Below, piece by piece: positions 1 to 8,118 of a stretch of 64,000 bases of DNA. The stretch's first letter is position 1. Every line of letters starts with the position of its first letter. Source of the DNA: Shimia sp. Lineage in GTDB: Bacteria; Pseudomonadota; Alphaproteobacteria; Rhodobacterales; Rhodobacteraceae. Below the pieces are notes generated by a model, which did no database searches, was not told where the DNA came from, and was given only the letters and a program-made list of their open reading frames with translations. The position numbers and the translations under genes are program-made. The stretch covers positions 62,001-126,000 of the forward strand of contig JAAENN010000020.1 in NCBI GenBank assembly GCA_024224295.1, written 5' to 3'.

Positions 1-1
1 C

Positions 2-1480
2 ACGCCCGAAGTGGGCCTTTCGCGCTACTATCCTTTGCGCGGCGACATGGCCCATGTACTTGGCTACGTCGGCCCGGTTTCAGACTATGATCTATCAAAG
101 ATCGACAATCCCGACCAACTCCTGCGTATTCCGCGCTTCCAAATTGGCAAAGTGGGCCTCGAAGGTCGCATGGAAGATGATCTGCGCGGCGTCGCCGGCA
201 CCAAACGGGTGGAAGTCAACGCCGTGGGTCGCATCATGCGCGAGCTGGACCGCCGCGAAGGTGAACAGGGCGAAGACATTCAACTCACCATTGACCAACA
301 GCTGCAATCCTATGCCCAAGCGCGCCTTGGCGATGAAAGCGCCGCGGCCGTCGTTATGGATTGCGAAACCGGCGACCTCTTGGCCGTGGCCTCCGCGCCC
401 ACCTTTGACCCGAACCTCTTTGTCGAGGGCATTTCAGTAGCAGACTATGGAGATCTGACGAGCAACGACCACCGGCCTCTGGCTGCCAAATCCGTGCAAG
501 GCACCTACCCGCCAGGGTCTACCTTCAAAATGATCACCGCCCTCGCCGCACTCGAAGAGGGCATCGTGGGTTACGACGACACCGTTTATTGTCCCGGGCA
601 TATGGAAATCTCTAATCGCCGCTTTCACTGCTGGAAACGCGGCGGCCACGGCCACATGAACCTTGTGCAAGCCTTGCGCGAAAGCTGTGACGTCTATTTC
701 TACGATCTTGCACTCCAGGTTGGCATCGACAAAATGTCTGAGATGGCCGCCCAGTTTGGCATCGGGCAAAAGTTTGACTTACCGTTGTCGGGTGTCGCGC
801 GTGGCCTCAACCCTTCTCGTGATTGGAAATCTTCGGTGCGTGGCGAGGACTGGGTGGTTGGCGACACGGCAAACGCATCTATTGGGCAAGGTTTTGTCTT
901 GGCCTCCCCTCTCCAACTAGCCGTTATGACCGCCCGCCTTGCCACCGGCAAAGCTGTGCCGCCTCGCCTGGTAAAATCAATCAACGGAGTCGAACAATCA
1001 GTACCGAACGCGCCGCGGCTCGACATCAGCCCGACACACCTCGCCGAGGTGCAACGCGGTATGTATGCCGTCTCCAACCACCGGCGCGGCACCGCCTACA
1101 GCAAACGCATCATCGAAGATGAGTTCCGTATGGCGGGGAAAACCGGCACCTCGCAGGTGCGCAACATCACCGCCGCCGAACGCGCCCGAGGGGTGACCCG
1201 CAACGAAGACCTGCCCTGGAACCGCCGGGACCACGGTCTGTTCGTAAACTATGCGCCATTTGAAAACCCCAAGATTGCTGTAGCGGTCGTGGTTGAACAT
1301 GGCAGTGGCTCAAAGGCAGCCACCCCCATCGGTCGCGACATCACGCTTCAGGCGCTTTACGGCGGCACGCCCCCCCTATCGGCCTACCCGACCAAAGACC
1401 GCAACAGCATCGAGAAACAGCAGGAAGAGCTGGAAAAACTGGTGCCAGGCCGCGAAATCACGCGCCGTAACCGGGCATGA
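2..1480 (+). CDS. mrdA: Penicillin-binding protein 2 (elongasome transpeptidase), 5' end missing
   Basis: Peptidoglycan D,D-transpeptidase that cross-links side-wall peptidoglycan together with RodA. The reading frame is open from base 2, so the start lies outside the window; about 492 residues are present against roughly 640 for the family, so the N-terminal membrane anchor is missing here. The class B pedestal domain remnant is followed by the transpeptidase domain with the active-site STFK (bases 518-529), an SCD triad in place of SxN near base 690, and the KTGTS box near base 1140. The stop lies 7 bases before rodA, so the two are surely cotranscribed. Identity is secure from motifs and neighbour. 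Confidence 0.96.
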   Translation, partial: TPEVGLSRYYPLRGDMAHVLGYVGPVSDYDLSKIDNPDQLLRIPRFQIGKVGLEGRMEDDLRGVAGTKRVEVNAVGRIMRELDRREGEQGEDIQLTIDQQLQSYAQARLGDESAAAVVMDCETGDLLAVASAPTFDPNLFVEGISVADYGDLTSNDHRPLAAKSVQGTYPPGSTFKMITALAALEEGIVGYDDTVYCPGHMEISNRRFHCWKRGGHGHMNLVQALRESCDVYFYDLALQVGIDKMSEMAAQFGIGQKFDLPLSGVARGLNPSRDWKSSVRGEDWVVGDTANASIGQGFVLASPLQLAVMTARLATGKAVPPRLVKSINGVEQSVPNAPRLDISPTHLAEVQRGMYAVSNHRRGTAYSKRIIEDEFRMAGKTGTSQVRNITAAERARGVTRNEDLPWNRRDHGLFVNYAPFENPKIAVAVVVEHGSGSKAATPIGRDITLQALYGGTPPLSAYPTKDRNSIEKQQEELEKLVPGREITRRNRA

Positions 1481-1487
1481 GGCGCAG

Positions 1488-2627
1488 ATGAGTTATCTCG
1501 AATATAACGTCAAGCATGTGCCCACCGGGCTGCGCAAAGTGTTGCACCTCAACTGGGCCCTGCTGCTGCTGATCACTGCCGTGGCCGGCGTCGGCTTCCT
1601 GATGCTATACTCTGTGGCCGGTGGATCGTTCTCACCCTGGGCGGAACCGCAAATGAAGCGCTACGCCCTTGGGGTGTTTGTCATGTTCTTCGTCGCCATG
1701 GTGCCGATCTGGTTCTGGCGATCGATCTCGGGCTTTGCCTATCTGGTTACGCTGGTTTTGCTGGTGCTGGTCGAGGTCATGGGCAGCGTCGGCATGGGCG
1801 CCCAGCGCTGGATCGACCTTGGGTTCATGCGCTTGCAACCTTCAGAGCTGATGAAAATCACCCTCGTGATGAGCCTCGCCGCCTATTACGATTGGCTGCC
1901 CACCGAGAAAACCAGCAAACCGATCTGGGTGCTGATCCCCGTCCTACTGATCATCATCCCCAACATGCTGGTCCTGCGCCAGCCTGACCTCGGCACCTCA
2001 ATCCTGCTGCTCACCGGGGGCGCAATTGTGATGTTCCTTGCAGGTGTGCACTGGGGCTATTTCGCTGCTGTGATCAGTATGGTGGTGGGGCTGGTGGTCG
2101 CCGTGTTCCGATCTCGCGGCACGGATTGGCAGCTTTTGAAAAACTACCAATACCGCCGCATCGACACTTTCTTGGACCCATCTTCTGACCCGCTCGGCGC
2201 CGGCTACCACATCACCCAATCCAAAATTGCCCTTGGCTCTGGCGGCTGGACCGGACGCGGGTTTATGCAAGGCACCCAAAGCCGTCTGAACTTCCTGCCG
2301 GAAAAACACACCGACTTTATCTTCACCACCTTGGCTGAGGAGTTTGGTTACGTCGGTGCGGTCTCCCTGCTGTCGCTCTACGCCTTGATTGTTTTGTTCT
2401 GCATCGCGTCGGCTATCTCCAACAAAGACCGCTATTCCTCGTTGCTGATCCTCGGCATCGCAGGCGCGTTCTTCCTGTTCTTCGCCGTGAACATGTCCAT
2501 GGTCATGGGCCTCGCACCAGTCGTCGGCGTGCCCCTACCTTTGGTCAGCTACGGAGGTTCCGCCATGTTGGTTCTGATGGCAGGCTTTGGCCTCGTGCAA
2601 TCCGCTCACGTGCACCGCCCACGCTAG
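1488..2627 (+). CDS. rodA: RodA, SEDS-family peptidoglycan glycosyltransferase
   Basis: Polymerises lipid II into glycan strands for cell elongation as partner of PBP2. 379 residues with about ten hydrophobic segments; the family signature with GxGxxxGTQSRLNFLPEKHTDF lies near base 2250-2320 and the conserved PLPLVSYGGSAM near base 2530. A longer upstream frame exists, but the ATG at 1488 gives the normal SEDS N-terminus and sits just behind mrdA. The next gene converges on it with no base in between (stop codons at 2627 and 2628), leaving no room for a terminator of its own. Confidence 0.96.
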   Translation: MSYLEYNVKHVPTGLRKVLHLNWALLLLITAVAGVGFLMLYSVAGGSFSPWAEPQMKRYALGVFVMFFVAMVPIWFWRSISGFAYLVTLVLLVLVEVMGSVGMGAQRWIDLGFMRLQPSELMKITLVMSLAAYYDWLPTEKTSKPIWVLIPVLLIIIPNMLVLRQPDLGTSILLLTGGAIVMFLAGVHWGYFAAVISMVVGLVVAVFRSRGTDWQLLKNYQYRRIDTFLDPSSDPLGAGYHITQSKIALGSGGWTGRGFMQGTQSRLNFLPEKHTDFIFTTLAEEFGYVGAVSLLSLYALIVLFCIASAISNKDRYSSLLILGIAGAFFLFFAVNMSMVMGLAPVVGVPLPLVSYGGSAMLVLMAGFGLVQSAHVHRPR

Positions 2628-3473
2628 CTAGGCCGCCTCAACACCCAAACACTGCCGCAACAGCCGGATCACAGGTCGTCGCGCCTCCCTCCGCCATGTC
2701 AGCAAGCCAACGTCGCGTACTGCACCGGGAATGGCCTCAAACGCCAACCCGCCGTGATGTCGGGCCAACCCGCCCCACTGCGGCAAGACCGACTGCCCCA
2801 GACCATCCTCAACCATCTGTGCAATGATTTCCACCGCATCCATCTCACACCGCACCTGCGGCTCTGACATCTGCGACATCAACGCCTGCCAACAAGCCGC
2901 CCCACCCCAGGAGGACCGGCTGTAAACCAGATACGGCACGTTACTGCCTGCACCCTGATCCTCAGACCGCACAAAGCCAATCGGCTGCTTGGCCAACACG
3001 TCAAACTGCATCGTCTTGGGCAAAACAAACGGCGGCGCCACAATCAGCGCCGCATCCAGCGCACCGTCTTCAAACTGGCGAAACACCGCCTCGCTGGCTG
3101 CAGGGATCAGTGCCAGCTCCACCGCAGGCGCCTCCGCCTCCAGTTGTTGAACCACGGTCGGCCCAAAATCACTCAACGCTGTCGACACCGCGCCCAACCG
3201 CAATCGCCCACCCAACTGCTCCTGCGCCAACCGCCCCGCCAGTCCAGCCTTCAAAGCCACCATCTGCCGCAAGTCCGGCAGCAAGGCCTCACAATCCGGC
3301 GTCGCCGCCATATGCCGCCCGTCCCGCACCAGAAGCGGCACTCTCAAACCCGCCTCCAACGCCGCAATCCGCTGGGCCGCAGCCGCAGCCGTTATGCCCT
3401 GGCGCCGCGCAGCCGCCGCTAAAGAGCCCTCCTCCACCGCCGCCAGCAGTGTTTCTACAAATCTCACATCCAT
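2628..3473 (-). CDS. LysR-family transcriptional regulator
   Basis: 281 residues. The first 60 residues form the winged helix-turn-helix (the stretch SLAAAARRQGITAAAAAQRI fits the recognition region), followed by the periplasmic-binding-like effector domain. It lies divergent from the VOC protein and GhrA-like reductase at 3576-4912 with a 102-base gap, the usual position for a LysR regulator that controls the divergent operon. No clear T-N11-A box was identified in the gap, so the target is inference. The effector is unknown. It is slightly shorter than the usual 295-310 residues. Confidence 0.88.
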   Translation of the reverse strand: MDVRFVETLLAAVEEGSLAAAARRQGITAAAAAQRIAALEAGLRVPLLVRDGRHMAATPDCEALLPDLRQMVALKAGLAGRLAQEQLGGRLRLGAVSTALSDFGPTVVQQLEAEAPAVELALIPAASEAVFRQFEDGALDAALIVAPPFVLPKTMQFDVLAKQPIGFVRSEDQGAGSNVPYLVYSRSSWGGAACWQALMSQMSEPQVRCEMDAVEIIAQMVEDGLGQSVLPQWGGLARHHGGLAFEAIPGAVRDVGLLTWRREARRPVIRLLRQCLGVEAA

Positions 3474-3575
3474 AGTTTTTCTTATGTCTGAAGATGCAAA
3501 AACAAGCTACCCTTCTTCACTTTGCGCTACTACCTATGCACACAGACCCTATTCTGCCCCGCAAAGGAGCCGCGC

Positions 3576-3986
3576 ATGAGCATTTTTCACATCGCCTACA
3601 ATGTCCGCGACCTCGATTTGGCCCGCGCCTTTTATGGCGACCTCTTAGGCTGCACCGAAGGCCGCAGCACGGACACCTGGGTGGACTACAACTTCTTTGG
3701 CCATCAGCTCTCGCTGCACATTGGCGAGCCCTTTGCCACCGCCGCCACTGGCAAGGTCGGTGAACATATGGTGCCCATGCCGCATCTAGGTGTGATCCTG
3801 CCCAAAGGTGAGTGGGACGCGCTTGCCGAGCACCTGACGGATCAAGGCGTAGACTTTATCCTAAAACCCTTCTCCCGTTTTGCCGGTGAACCCGGAGAGC
3901 AGAGTACCATGTTCTTAAACGACCCCTTCGGGAATCCCATAGAAATCAAAGGCTTTACCGACATGTCCGGAGTGTTTGCCACATGA
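3576..3986 (+). CDS. VOC (glyoxalase/dioxygenase superfamily) protein
   Basis: 136 residues with the paired beta-alpha-beta-beta-beta architecture of the vicinal oxygen chelate fold: HIAYNVRDLDLARAFYGDLLG at the start and FLNDPFGNPIEIKGF near the end, where the last acidic residue normally binds metal. The ATG at 3576 is chosen because AAGGAG lies 7 bases upstream; longer starts have no ribosome binding site. The stop overlaps the start of the following reductase (ATGA), so both are translated from one message. Likely handles an oxoacid or its adduct; substrate unknown. Confidence 0.87.
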   Translation: MSIFHIAYNVRDLDLARAFYGDLLGCTEGRSTDTWVDYNFFGHQLSLHIGEPFATAATGKVGEHMVPMPHLGVILPKGEWDALAEHLTDQGVDFILKPFSRFAGEPGEQSTMFLNDPFGNPIEIKGFTDMSGVFAT

Positions 3987-4912
3987 TCAACGTCCTCTTT
4001 GCCGCGAAACCAGACCGCTGGGTAGAGTATGAAACCCCGCTGAAAGATGCACTCAAAGCCGCGGGTTTGAACGCGAACCTGCAGACCCAATTCGCACCAG
4101 AGGAGGTTGACTACATCGTCTATGCCCCAAACAGCGCGGTGCAGGATTTCACGCCTTACACCCGTTGCAAAGCCGTTCTTAACCTCTGGGCTGGTGTCGA
4201 GAATATCGTGGGCAACAAGACCCTGACCATGCCGCTCTGCCGCATGGTGGATCCCGGCATGACGCAAGGCATGAAGGAATGGGTCGTCGGCCATGTGATG
4301 CGCCACCACCTTGGCATGGACCGCAATATCCTTGGACAAAACGGCGAGTGGACCCCACATGTGCCGCCTCTGGCGCAAGACCGCCGCGTGACCATCATGG
4401 GGCTAGGGGAGTTGGGCAGAGCTTGCGCAGAAGCCCTGCGCGACTTCGGTTTTGACGTAGCAGGTTGGAGCCGCCGCGCCAAAGACATTGATGGTGTCAC
4501 CTGTCTGCATGGCAACGAAGGCTTGGAAACCGCCTTGACCCGCGCCGACATTTTGGTGCTGCTCTTGCCCAAAACCCCGGCCACGGAAAACCTTCTCAAC
4601 GCGGAACGCCTGTCGTGGATGCCCAAAGGTGCGATGATCGTGAACCCGGGCCGCGGGCCGCTCATTGACGATGACGCCCTACTGGCAACCCTCAACTCCG
4701 GCCATATCGCCCACGCCACATTGGATGTCTTCCGCGTGGAACCGCTGCCAAAGGATCACCCCTATTGGGCGCATTCCAATGTCACGGTCACACCGCACAT
4801 TGCCTCTGAAACCCGCGTCAATACCTCAAGCGAAGTGGTGGCAGAGAACGTGCGCCGAGGTGAGGCAGGCGAACCCTTTGTGCATGTCGTGGACCGCAGC
4901 GCTGGGTATTAA
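3983..4912 (+). CDS. ghrA: Glyoxylate/hydroxypyruvate reductase (GhrA-like)
   Basis: NAD(P)H-dependent 2-hydroxyacid dehydrogenase, 309 residues, the length of E. coli GhrA (312). The dinucleotide-binding motif GLGELG is near residue 135, the second signature NPGRGPLIDDDAL (containing the catalytic arginine region) near residue 220, and the catalytic histidine is in TPHIASETR near residue 272. It overlaps the VOC gene by 4 bases. Reduction of glyoxylate or hydroxypyruvate would fit an organism that makes glyoxylate through the ethylmalonyl-CoA pathway, also encoded in this window; the precise substrate is inference. Confidence 0.88.
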   Translation: MINVLFAAKPDRWVEYETPLKDALKAAGLNANLQTQFAPEEVDYIVYAPNSAVQDFTPYTRCKAVLNLWAGVENIVGNKTLTMPLCRMVDPGMTQGMKEWVVGHVMRHHLGMDRNILGQNGEWTPHVPPLAQDRRVTIMGLGELGRACAEALRDFGFDVAGWSRRAKDIDGVTCLHGNEGLETALTRADILVLLLPKTPATENLLNAERLSWMPKGAMIVNPGRGPLIDDDALLATLNSGHIAHATLDVFRVEPLPKDHPYWAHSNVTVTPHIASETRVNTSSEVVAENVRRGEAGEPFVHVVDRSAGY

Positions 4913-4939
4913 CCCACAGTCAGAGAGGCCAGCCCCTCT

Positions 4940-4978
4940 GGCGCAGCGCGCTGCGCCATTCACCCCGGGATATTTGGC
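4940..4978. repeat. Perfect palindrome followed by CCCCGGGATATTT motif
   Basis: In the 84-base gap between the convergent ghrA and sseB-like genes, bases 4940-4957 form a perfect 18-base palindrome (GGCGCAGCG/CGCTGCGCC). It is followed at 4961-4978 by CACCCCGGGATATTTGGC. A second smaller inverted repeat (AGAGG/CCTCT) lies at 4924-4939. From memory, a CCCCGGGATATTT-type motif recurs at gene ends in Rhodobacterales, which would make this a dispersed extragenic element. No T-run follows, so a classical terminator is unlikely. Confidence 0.5.
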
Positions 4979-4996
4979 GACTGTGAAACCGTCAGT

Positions 4997-5788
4997 TTAG
5001 CGCAGAATTGGCGGTTTGTCGGGATCACTGCCGGGCGTAACGGGCACGTGGTCTTCCGCCTTTGGTGGCTCTGGCAGGTCAAACCGCAGACCAACCCGCG
5101 CCAGCTGCGCCGCCACCGGATCATTGATGGCAAAGAAACCCACGTCCAGCGCGCCCGCCTCGATGCCGGAAAAAGTCAGTGCTTCGTTCACGGCTTTCGC
5201 CAGTGCGCCTTCCGCGCCCGGCACCACGTCGACAAAACCCAGCATGTGGGAGCGGCTGCCGCTCTCATAGGTCGTGCCCACCAAATAGGCCATTTTGGCG
5301 AGACCACTCGCCGTGCTCAGCTTCGCGTCTAGCGCGGTGATCAGCACCTCCGGCAAGCCCGCAGGTGGCGCAAAACTCTCCACCTTGGCCTCAACCTCAT
5401 CCGGCGCGTGCTCCAGCGTGTCCGCCAGCCAGCCCAGAGCCTCATTTGGGATCAGGATCGAGGATGGGGCCACCTCGGGATTGACCGCAAGCCCAATGCC
5501 CTGCCCTGCCAGCATATTGGCAATAACCCGACCGGACAGACCGGCATAAGGTGCCACCCGCCCAACAAACTGTGCCAGCCGGTCTTCGGTATCAAACACC
5601 AGCACAAAGCTGGCATCGGAGGTTTCAAAAATCTCCGGCGCTATCCGGTCGCCCTCCGGCTCTTTTTCCAATAGCAGAAACAGCTCCGCATCGGCGAGCC
5701 GTTCATAAAACCGCAGACGGGCGGCATCATCTTCCGGCGCCGCTTCCATCGCCTCGTGGGCTTGGTCCAGTGGGGTCAAGTCGCTCAC
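4997..5788 (-). CDS. SseB-family protein
   Basis: 263 residues. The N-terminal half matches the SseB N-terminal domain pattern: a short alpha-helical start (RLRFYERLADAELFLLLE), a beta-rich core with SFVLVFDTEDRLAQFV, and an IPNEALGWLADTL segment. The C-terminal half has the weaker SseB C-terminal fold. Its start overlaps the upstream uracil-DNA-glycosylase-like gene by 4 bases, so the two form an operon. E. coli SseB is linked to enhanced serine sensitivity; the biochemical role is not established, and none is claimed here. Confidence 0.82.
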   Translation of the reverse strand: MSDLTPLDQAHEAMEAAPEDDAARLRFYERLADAELFLLLEKEPEGDRIAPEIFETSDASFVLVFDTEDRLAQFVGRVAPYAGLSGRVIANMLAGQGIGLAVNPEVAPSSILIPNEALGWLADTLEHAPDEVEAKVESFAPPAGLPEVLITALDAKLSTASGLAKMAYLVGTTYESGSRSHMLGFVDVVPGAEGALAKAVNEALTFSGIEAGALDVGFFAINDPVAAQLARVGLRFDLPEPPKAEDHVPVTPGSDPDKPPILR

Positions 5789-6366
5789 GTCAGCACCTCC
5801 TTGATACGGGTTTGCAGCACCGGCAACAACGCGGCCTCAAACCAGGGATTCTTCTTGATCCATGCCGTATTGCGCCAGGACGGATGTGGCAAGGGGAAGA
5901 CCTTAGGCGCATGGTCGCGCCATCTCTCGACAGTGTCCGTCACGCCCGCTTTAGTGCCCAGATGCCACTTTTGGGCATAGCCGCCCACCACAAGGGTTAG
6001 CGGCACGTCACCTAGCATTCCCATCACCCGTGTCCGCCAGGTTTTGGCACAGATCGGCGGCGGCGGAAGGTCGCTTCCCGCTGCATTGTAGCCGGGAAAA
6101 CAGAACGCCATGGGCACAATCGCCACGCGGGATGTGTCGTAGAAAATAGTTTCATCCACCCCCATCCAGTCCCGCAGCCGATCACCACTGGGATCAGTAA
6201 ACGGCCGCCCGCTTTCATGCACCCGCGCGCCCGGTGCCTGCCCGACGATCAACAGTTTGGGCTTTGCATCAAACCACACCACTGGCCGCGGTGTGTGACC
6301 TGTCGCAGTGGCTGCAAACCGGTCTGCACATATTTGGCAGGCCTGTATTTCCTGGCGTAATGTCAT
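5785..6366 (-). CDS. Uracil-DNA glycosylase superfamily protein
   Basis: 193 residues. The first catalytic motif is GQAPGARVHESGRPFTDPSG near residue 42, and the second, HPSWRN, is near residue 160; both are diagnostic of the UDG superfamily. The GQAPG form resembles the family 4/5 type rather than the Ung family. Iron-sulfur cysteines are only partly present (CQIC near residue 10). Probably removes uracil or another damaged base from DNA, but some members of this branch have no proven activity. The start overlaps nothing; the end overlaps sseB by 4 bases. Confidence 0.83.
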   Translation of the reverse strand: MTLRQEIQACQICADRFAATATGHTPRPVVWFDAKPKLLIVGQAPGARVHESGRPFTDPSGDRLRDWMGVDETIFYDTSRVAIVPMAFCFPGYNAAGSDLPPPPICAKTWRTRVMGMLGDVPLTLVVGGYAQKWHLGTKAGVTDTVERWRDHAPKVFPLPHPSWRNTAWIKKNPWFEAALLPVLQTRIKEVLT

Positions 6367-6389
6367 GCCTCCCTGATAGCTGCTGAAAG

Positions 6390-6413
6390 TTATTTCGGCA
6401 ATGTTCGAAATAA
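6390..6413. promoter_or_regulatory. Inverted repeat, candidate ArsR operator
   Basis: TTATTTCG (6390-6397) and CGAAATAA (6406-6413) are perfect inverted 8-base arms separated by 8 bases. It lies in the 85-base gap between the divergent uracil-glycosylase-like gene and the ArsR regulator, 38 bases upstream of the arsR start. Dyads of this size in front of their own gene are typical for ArsR-family autoregulation. The match is read directly from sequence; the binding protein is inferred. Confidence 0.6.
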
Positions 6414-6451
6414 TGCTTGCGCGACTCTTTTATTTCAATATTTTTAGAAAC

Positions 6452-6796
6452 ATGAAACACAGTAACCCAACAGATATTTCCCTGGAAGTGGCCGCATCCA
6501 CCTTTGCGGCACTTGGATCGGAACAACGGCTCTCGGTTTTGCGCTGCCTGGTGCGCGCTGGCCACGAGGGCCTCTCCATCGGGGAGCTGGGCAAACGCAC
6601 AGGCGTGACCGGCTCCACCTTAACCCATCATATGAAGATCCTCGCCCAAGCCGGGCTGGTGACTCAGGAAAAACAAGGGCGGTCGATCATCTGTGCCGCC
6701 ATCGCTTATGACGCTGTGCGTGATCTCTCCACCTTCCTGTTGCGTGAGTGCTGCGCCGACGTTGCCAAAAAGTGCAAGGAGCACGACCATGGCTGA
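6452..6796 (+). CDS. ArsR-family metalloregulator-type repressor
   Basis: 114 residues. The winged helix-turn-helix runs from about residue 12 to 85, with LGSEQRLSVLRCLVRAG and a recognition helix GVTGSTLTHHMKILAQAGLV. The C-terminal tail carries ECCADVAKKC, cysteines that could sense a thiophilic metal or metalloid; the classical ELCVCDL arsenic site is not present. The ATG at 6452 is preferred because the alternative at 6401 would lie inside the inverted repeat that probably is its operator. It overlaps the next permease gene by 8 bases, so the regulator likely controls that permease. Confidence 0.85.
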   Translation: MKHSNPTDISLEVAASTFAALGSEQRLSVLRCLVRAGHEGLSIGELGKRTGVTGSTLTHHMKILAQAGLVTQEKQGRSIICAAIAYDAVRDLSTFLLRECCADVAKKCKEHDHG

Positions 6797-7826
6797 CACA
6801 ACTCAAAACGCCCCCACTCCTTGGCGGTCCCGATGGAAAAAGCTCGACAAAGCCTGGCTGGCGGTGGGGATCATCCCGCTGATCCTGTTGCTGGTGGCGC
6901 CGGAGAAATTCCTGCCCGCGTCTGAGATTGTCTTTGGCGCGATGAGCCACACCGGCATCTTCATCATCATCGCCATCACACTGGTCGCCTTTGTAAAAGC
7001 CTCCGGCGCGGACAACCTGATTGCCAAAGCCTTTCAGGGCAATCAAGTGCGCATGATCATCCTCGCAGCCTTTATGGGCGGCTTGTCGCCGTTCTGTTCC
7101 TGCGAGGTGATCCCCTTTATCGCCGCGCTGTTGGCTGTCGGCGCACCATTGGGTGCTGTCATGGCCTTCTGGCTAGCCTCTCCTTTAATGGACCCCGCCA
7201 TGTTCACAATCACTTGGGGCGAACTTGGCTGGGACTTCGCCGTCGCCAAAACCGTCGCCGCCGTAAGCATCGGTATGATGGGTGGTTTCCTAACCATGAC
7301 CTTCTCCAAAAGCGCGGTCTTTGCGGACCCATTGCGGGAGAAACCACAAGTTGGCGGCTGCTGCGGCACCAAAGCGCCGTTCTCCGAGAAACCGGTCTGG
7401 AAATTCTGGGGCAACGCGGATCGTCGCACTGTCTTCCGCGAAACATGGGTGGAGAACGCACTGTTCCTCGTGAAATGGTTGCTGATCGCCTACATGTTCG
7501 AAGCCTTGATGATCGCCTATGACACCACAGCTTGGGTTGGCCAGTTCCTTGGCGGCGAAGGTTTTGGCACCATCCTGATCGCGGCTCTTATCGGCATGCC
7601 CGCCTACCTTAACGGTTTTGCCGCCGTGGGCTTTATCAGCGGCTTGATGGAGCAAGGCATGTCCAATGGCGCGGCAATGTCCTTTGTGATCGCTGGCGGC
7701 GTGAGCTGCATCCCCGCCGCCATCGCGGTCTGGGCCTTGGTGAAACCACGCGTCTTCGCTGCCTACCTCGGCTTTGCCCTGACGGGGGCATTGATCGCTG
7801 GGACCGCCTGGCAGGCGGTCGCGTAA
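6789..7826 (+). CDS. DUF318/ArsP-type permease
   Basis: Integral membrane protein of 345 residues and about eight hydrophobic segments, of the PF03773 (YraQ/ArsP) permease family. The conserved GLSPFCSCEVIP motif with a CxC pair is near residue 97 and the mirrored MPAYLNGFAAVGF segment near residue 268. A further CC pair lies in the central cytoplasmic loop (GGCCGTKAPF near residue 182). Known ArsP members export trivalent organoarsenicals using conserved cysteines; with the ArsR partner a metalloid export role is plausible but unproven. The start at 6789 overlaps arsR; longer frames have no support. Confidence 0.85.
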   Translation: MADTTQNAPTPWRSRWKKLDKAWLAVGIIPLILLLVAPEKFLPASEIVFGAMSHTGIFIIIAITLVAFVKASGADNLIAKAFQGNQVRMIILAAFMGGLSPFCSCEVIPFIAALLAVGAPLGAVMAFWLASPLMDPAMFTITWGELGWDFAVAKTVAAVSIGMMGGFLTMTFSKSAVFADPLREKPQVGGCCGTKAPFSEKPVWKFWGNADRRTVFRETWVENALFLVKWLLIAYMFEALMIAYDTTAWVGQFLGGEGFGTILIAALIGMPAYLNGFAAVGFISGLMEQGMSNGAAMSFVIAGGVSCIPAAIAVWALVKPRVFAAYLGFALTGALIAGTAWQAVA

Positions 7827-7853
7827 GCCTAACGTCTTAACCTGAACCCCGCC

Positions 7854-7887
7854 AAACCACCGGTGCCTCAACGCATCGGTGGTTTTT
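7854..7887 (+). terminator. Rho-independent terminator after the permease
   Basis: AAACCACCG (7854-7862) pairs perfectly with CGGTGGTTT (7877-7885), with a 14-base loop and a T-run reaching 7887. It lies 27 bases after the permease stop and ends the arsR-permease transcript. Confidence 0.85.
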
Positions 7888-8079
7888 GCCGCCAAAACCC
7901 TTAACAAGGCAACTGGATGCATCAAAGTTCTCCAATTTTTTCCAAGACTTCCACATTATGTTCCAATTTTTTTTATTTCTTGCGCCATTCCCGCCTCAGA
8001 CAGTTGCTATCTGCCTGGCAAATCCGACATATTGGGCGAAACGCCGTCAGAGCGTTAACCACTTTAGTGTGACGTTTCG

Positions 8080-8088
8080 TGTTATAAT
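8080..8088 (+). promoter_or_regulatory. Extended -10 promoter of the kps operon
   Basis: TGTTATAAT at 8080-8088 contains a perfect TATAAT (8083-8088) with the TGn extension. No convincing -35 hexamer is found 16-18 bases upstream (CACTTT), which is normal for extended -10 promoters. Transcription would start near 8095, about 24 bases before the kpsT ATG. The rest of the 7888-8079 gap shows no gene. Confidence 0.62.
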
Positions 8089-8118
8089 GGCACGTGAGAG
8101 CAGTTTCGGGAGCAGTTG

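Noticed and set aside
7888..8079. Small gene in the gap before kpsT
   Set aside because: The open frame at 7886-8119 has no ribosome site, is made of low-complexity Phe-rich sequence and crosses the promoter.
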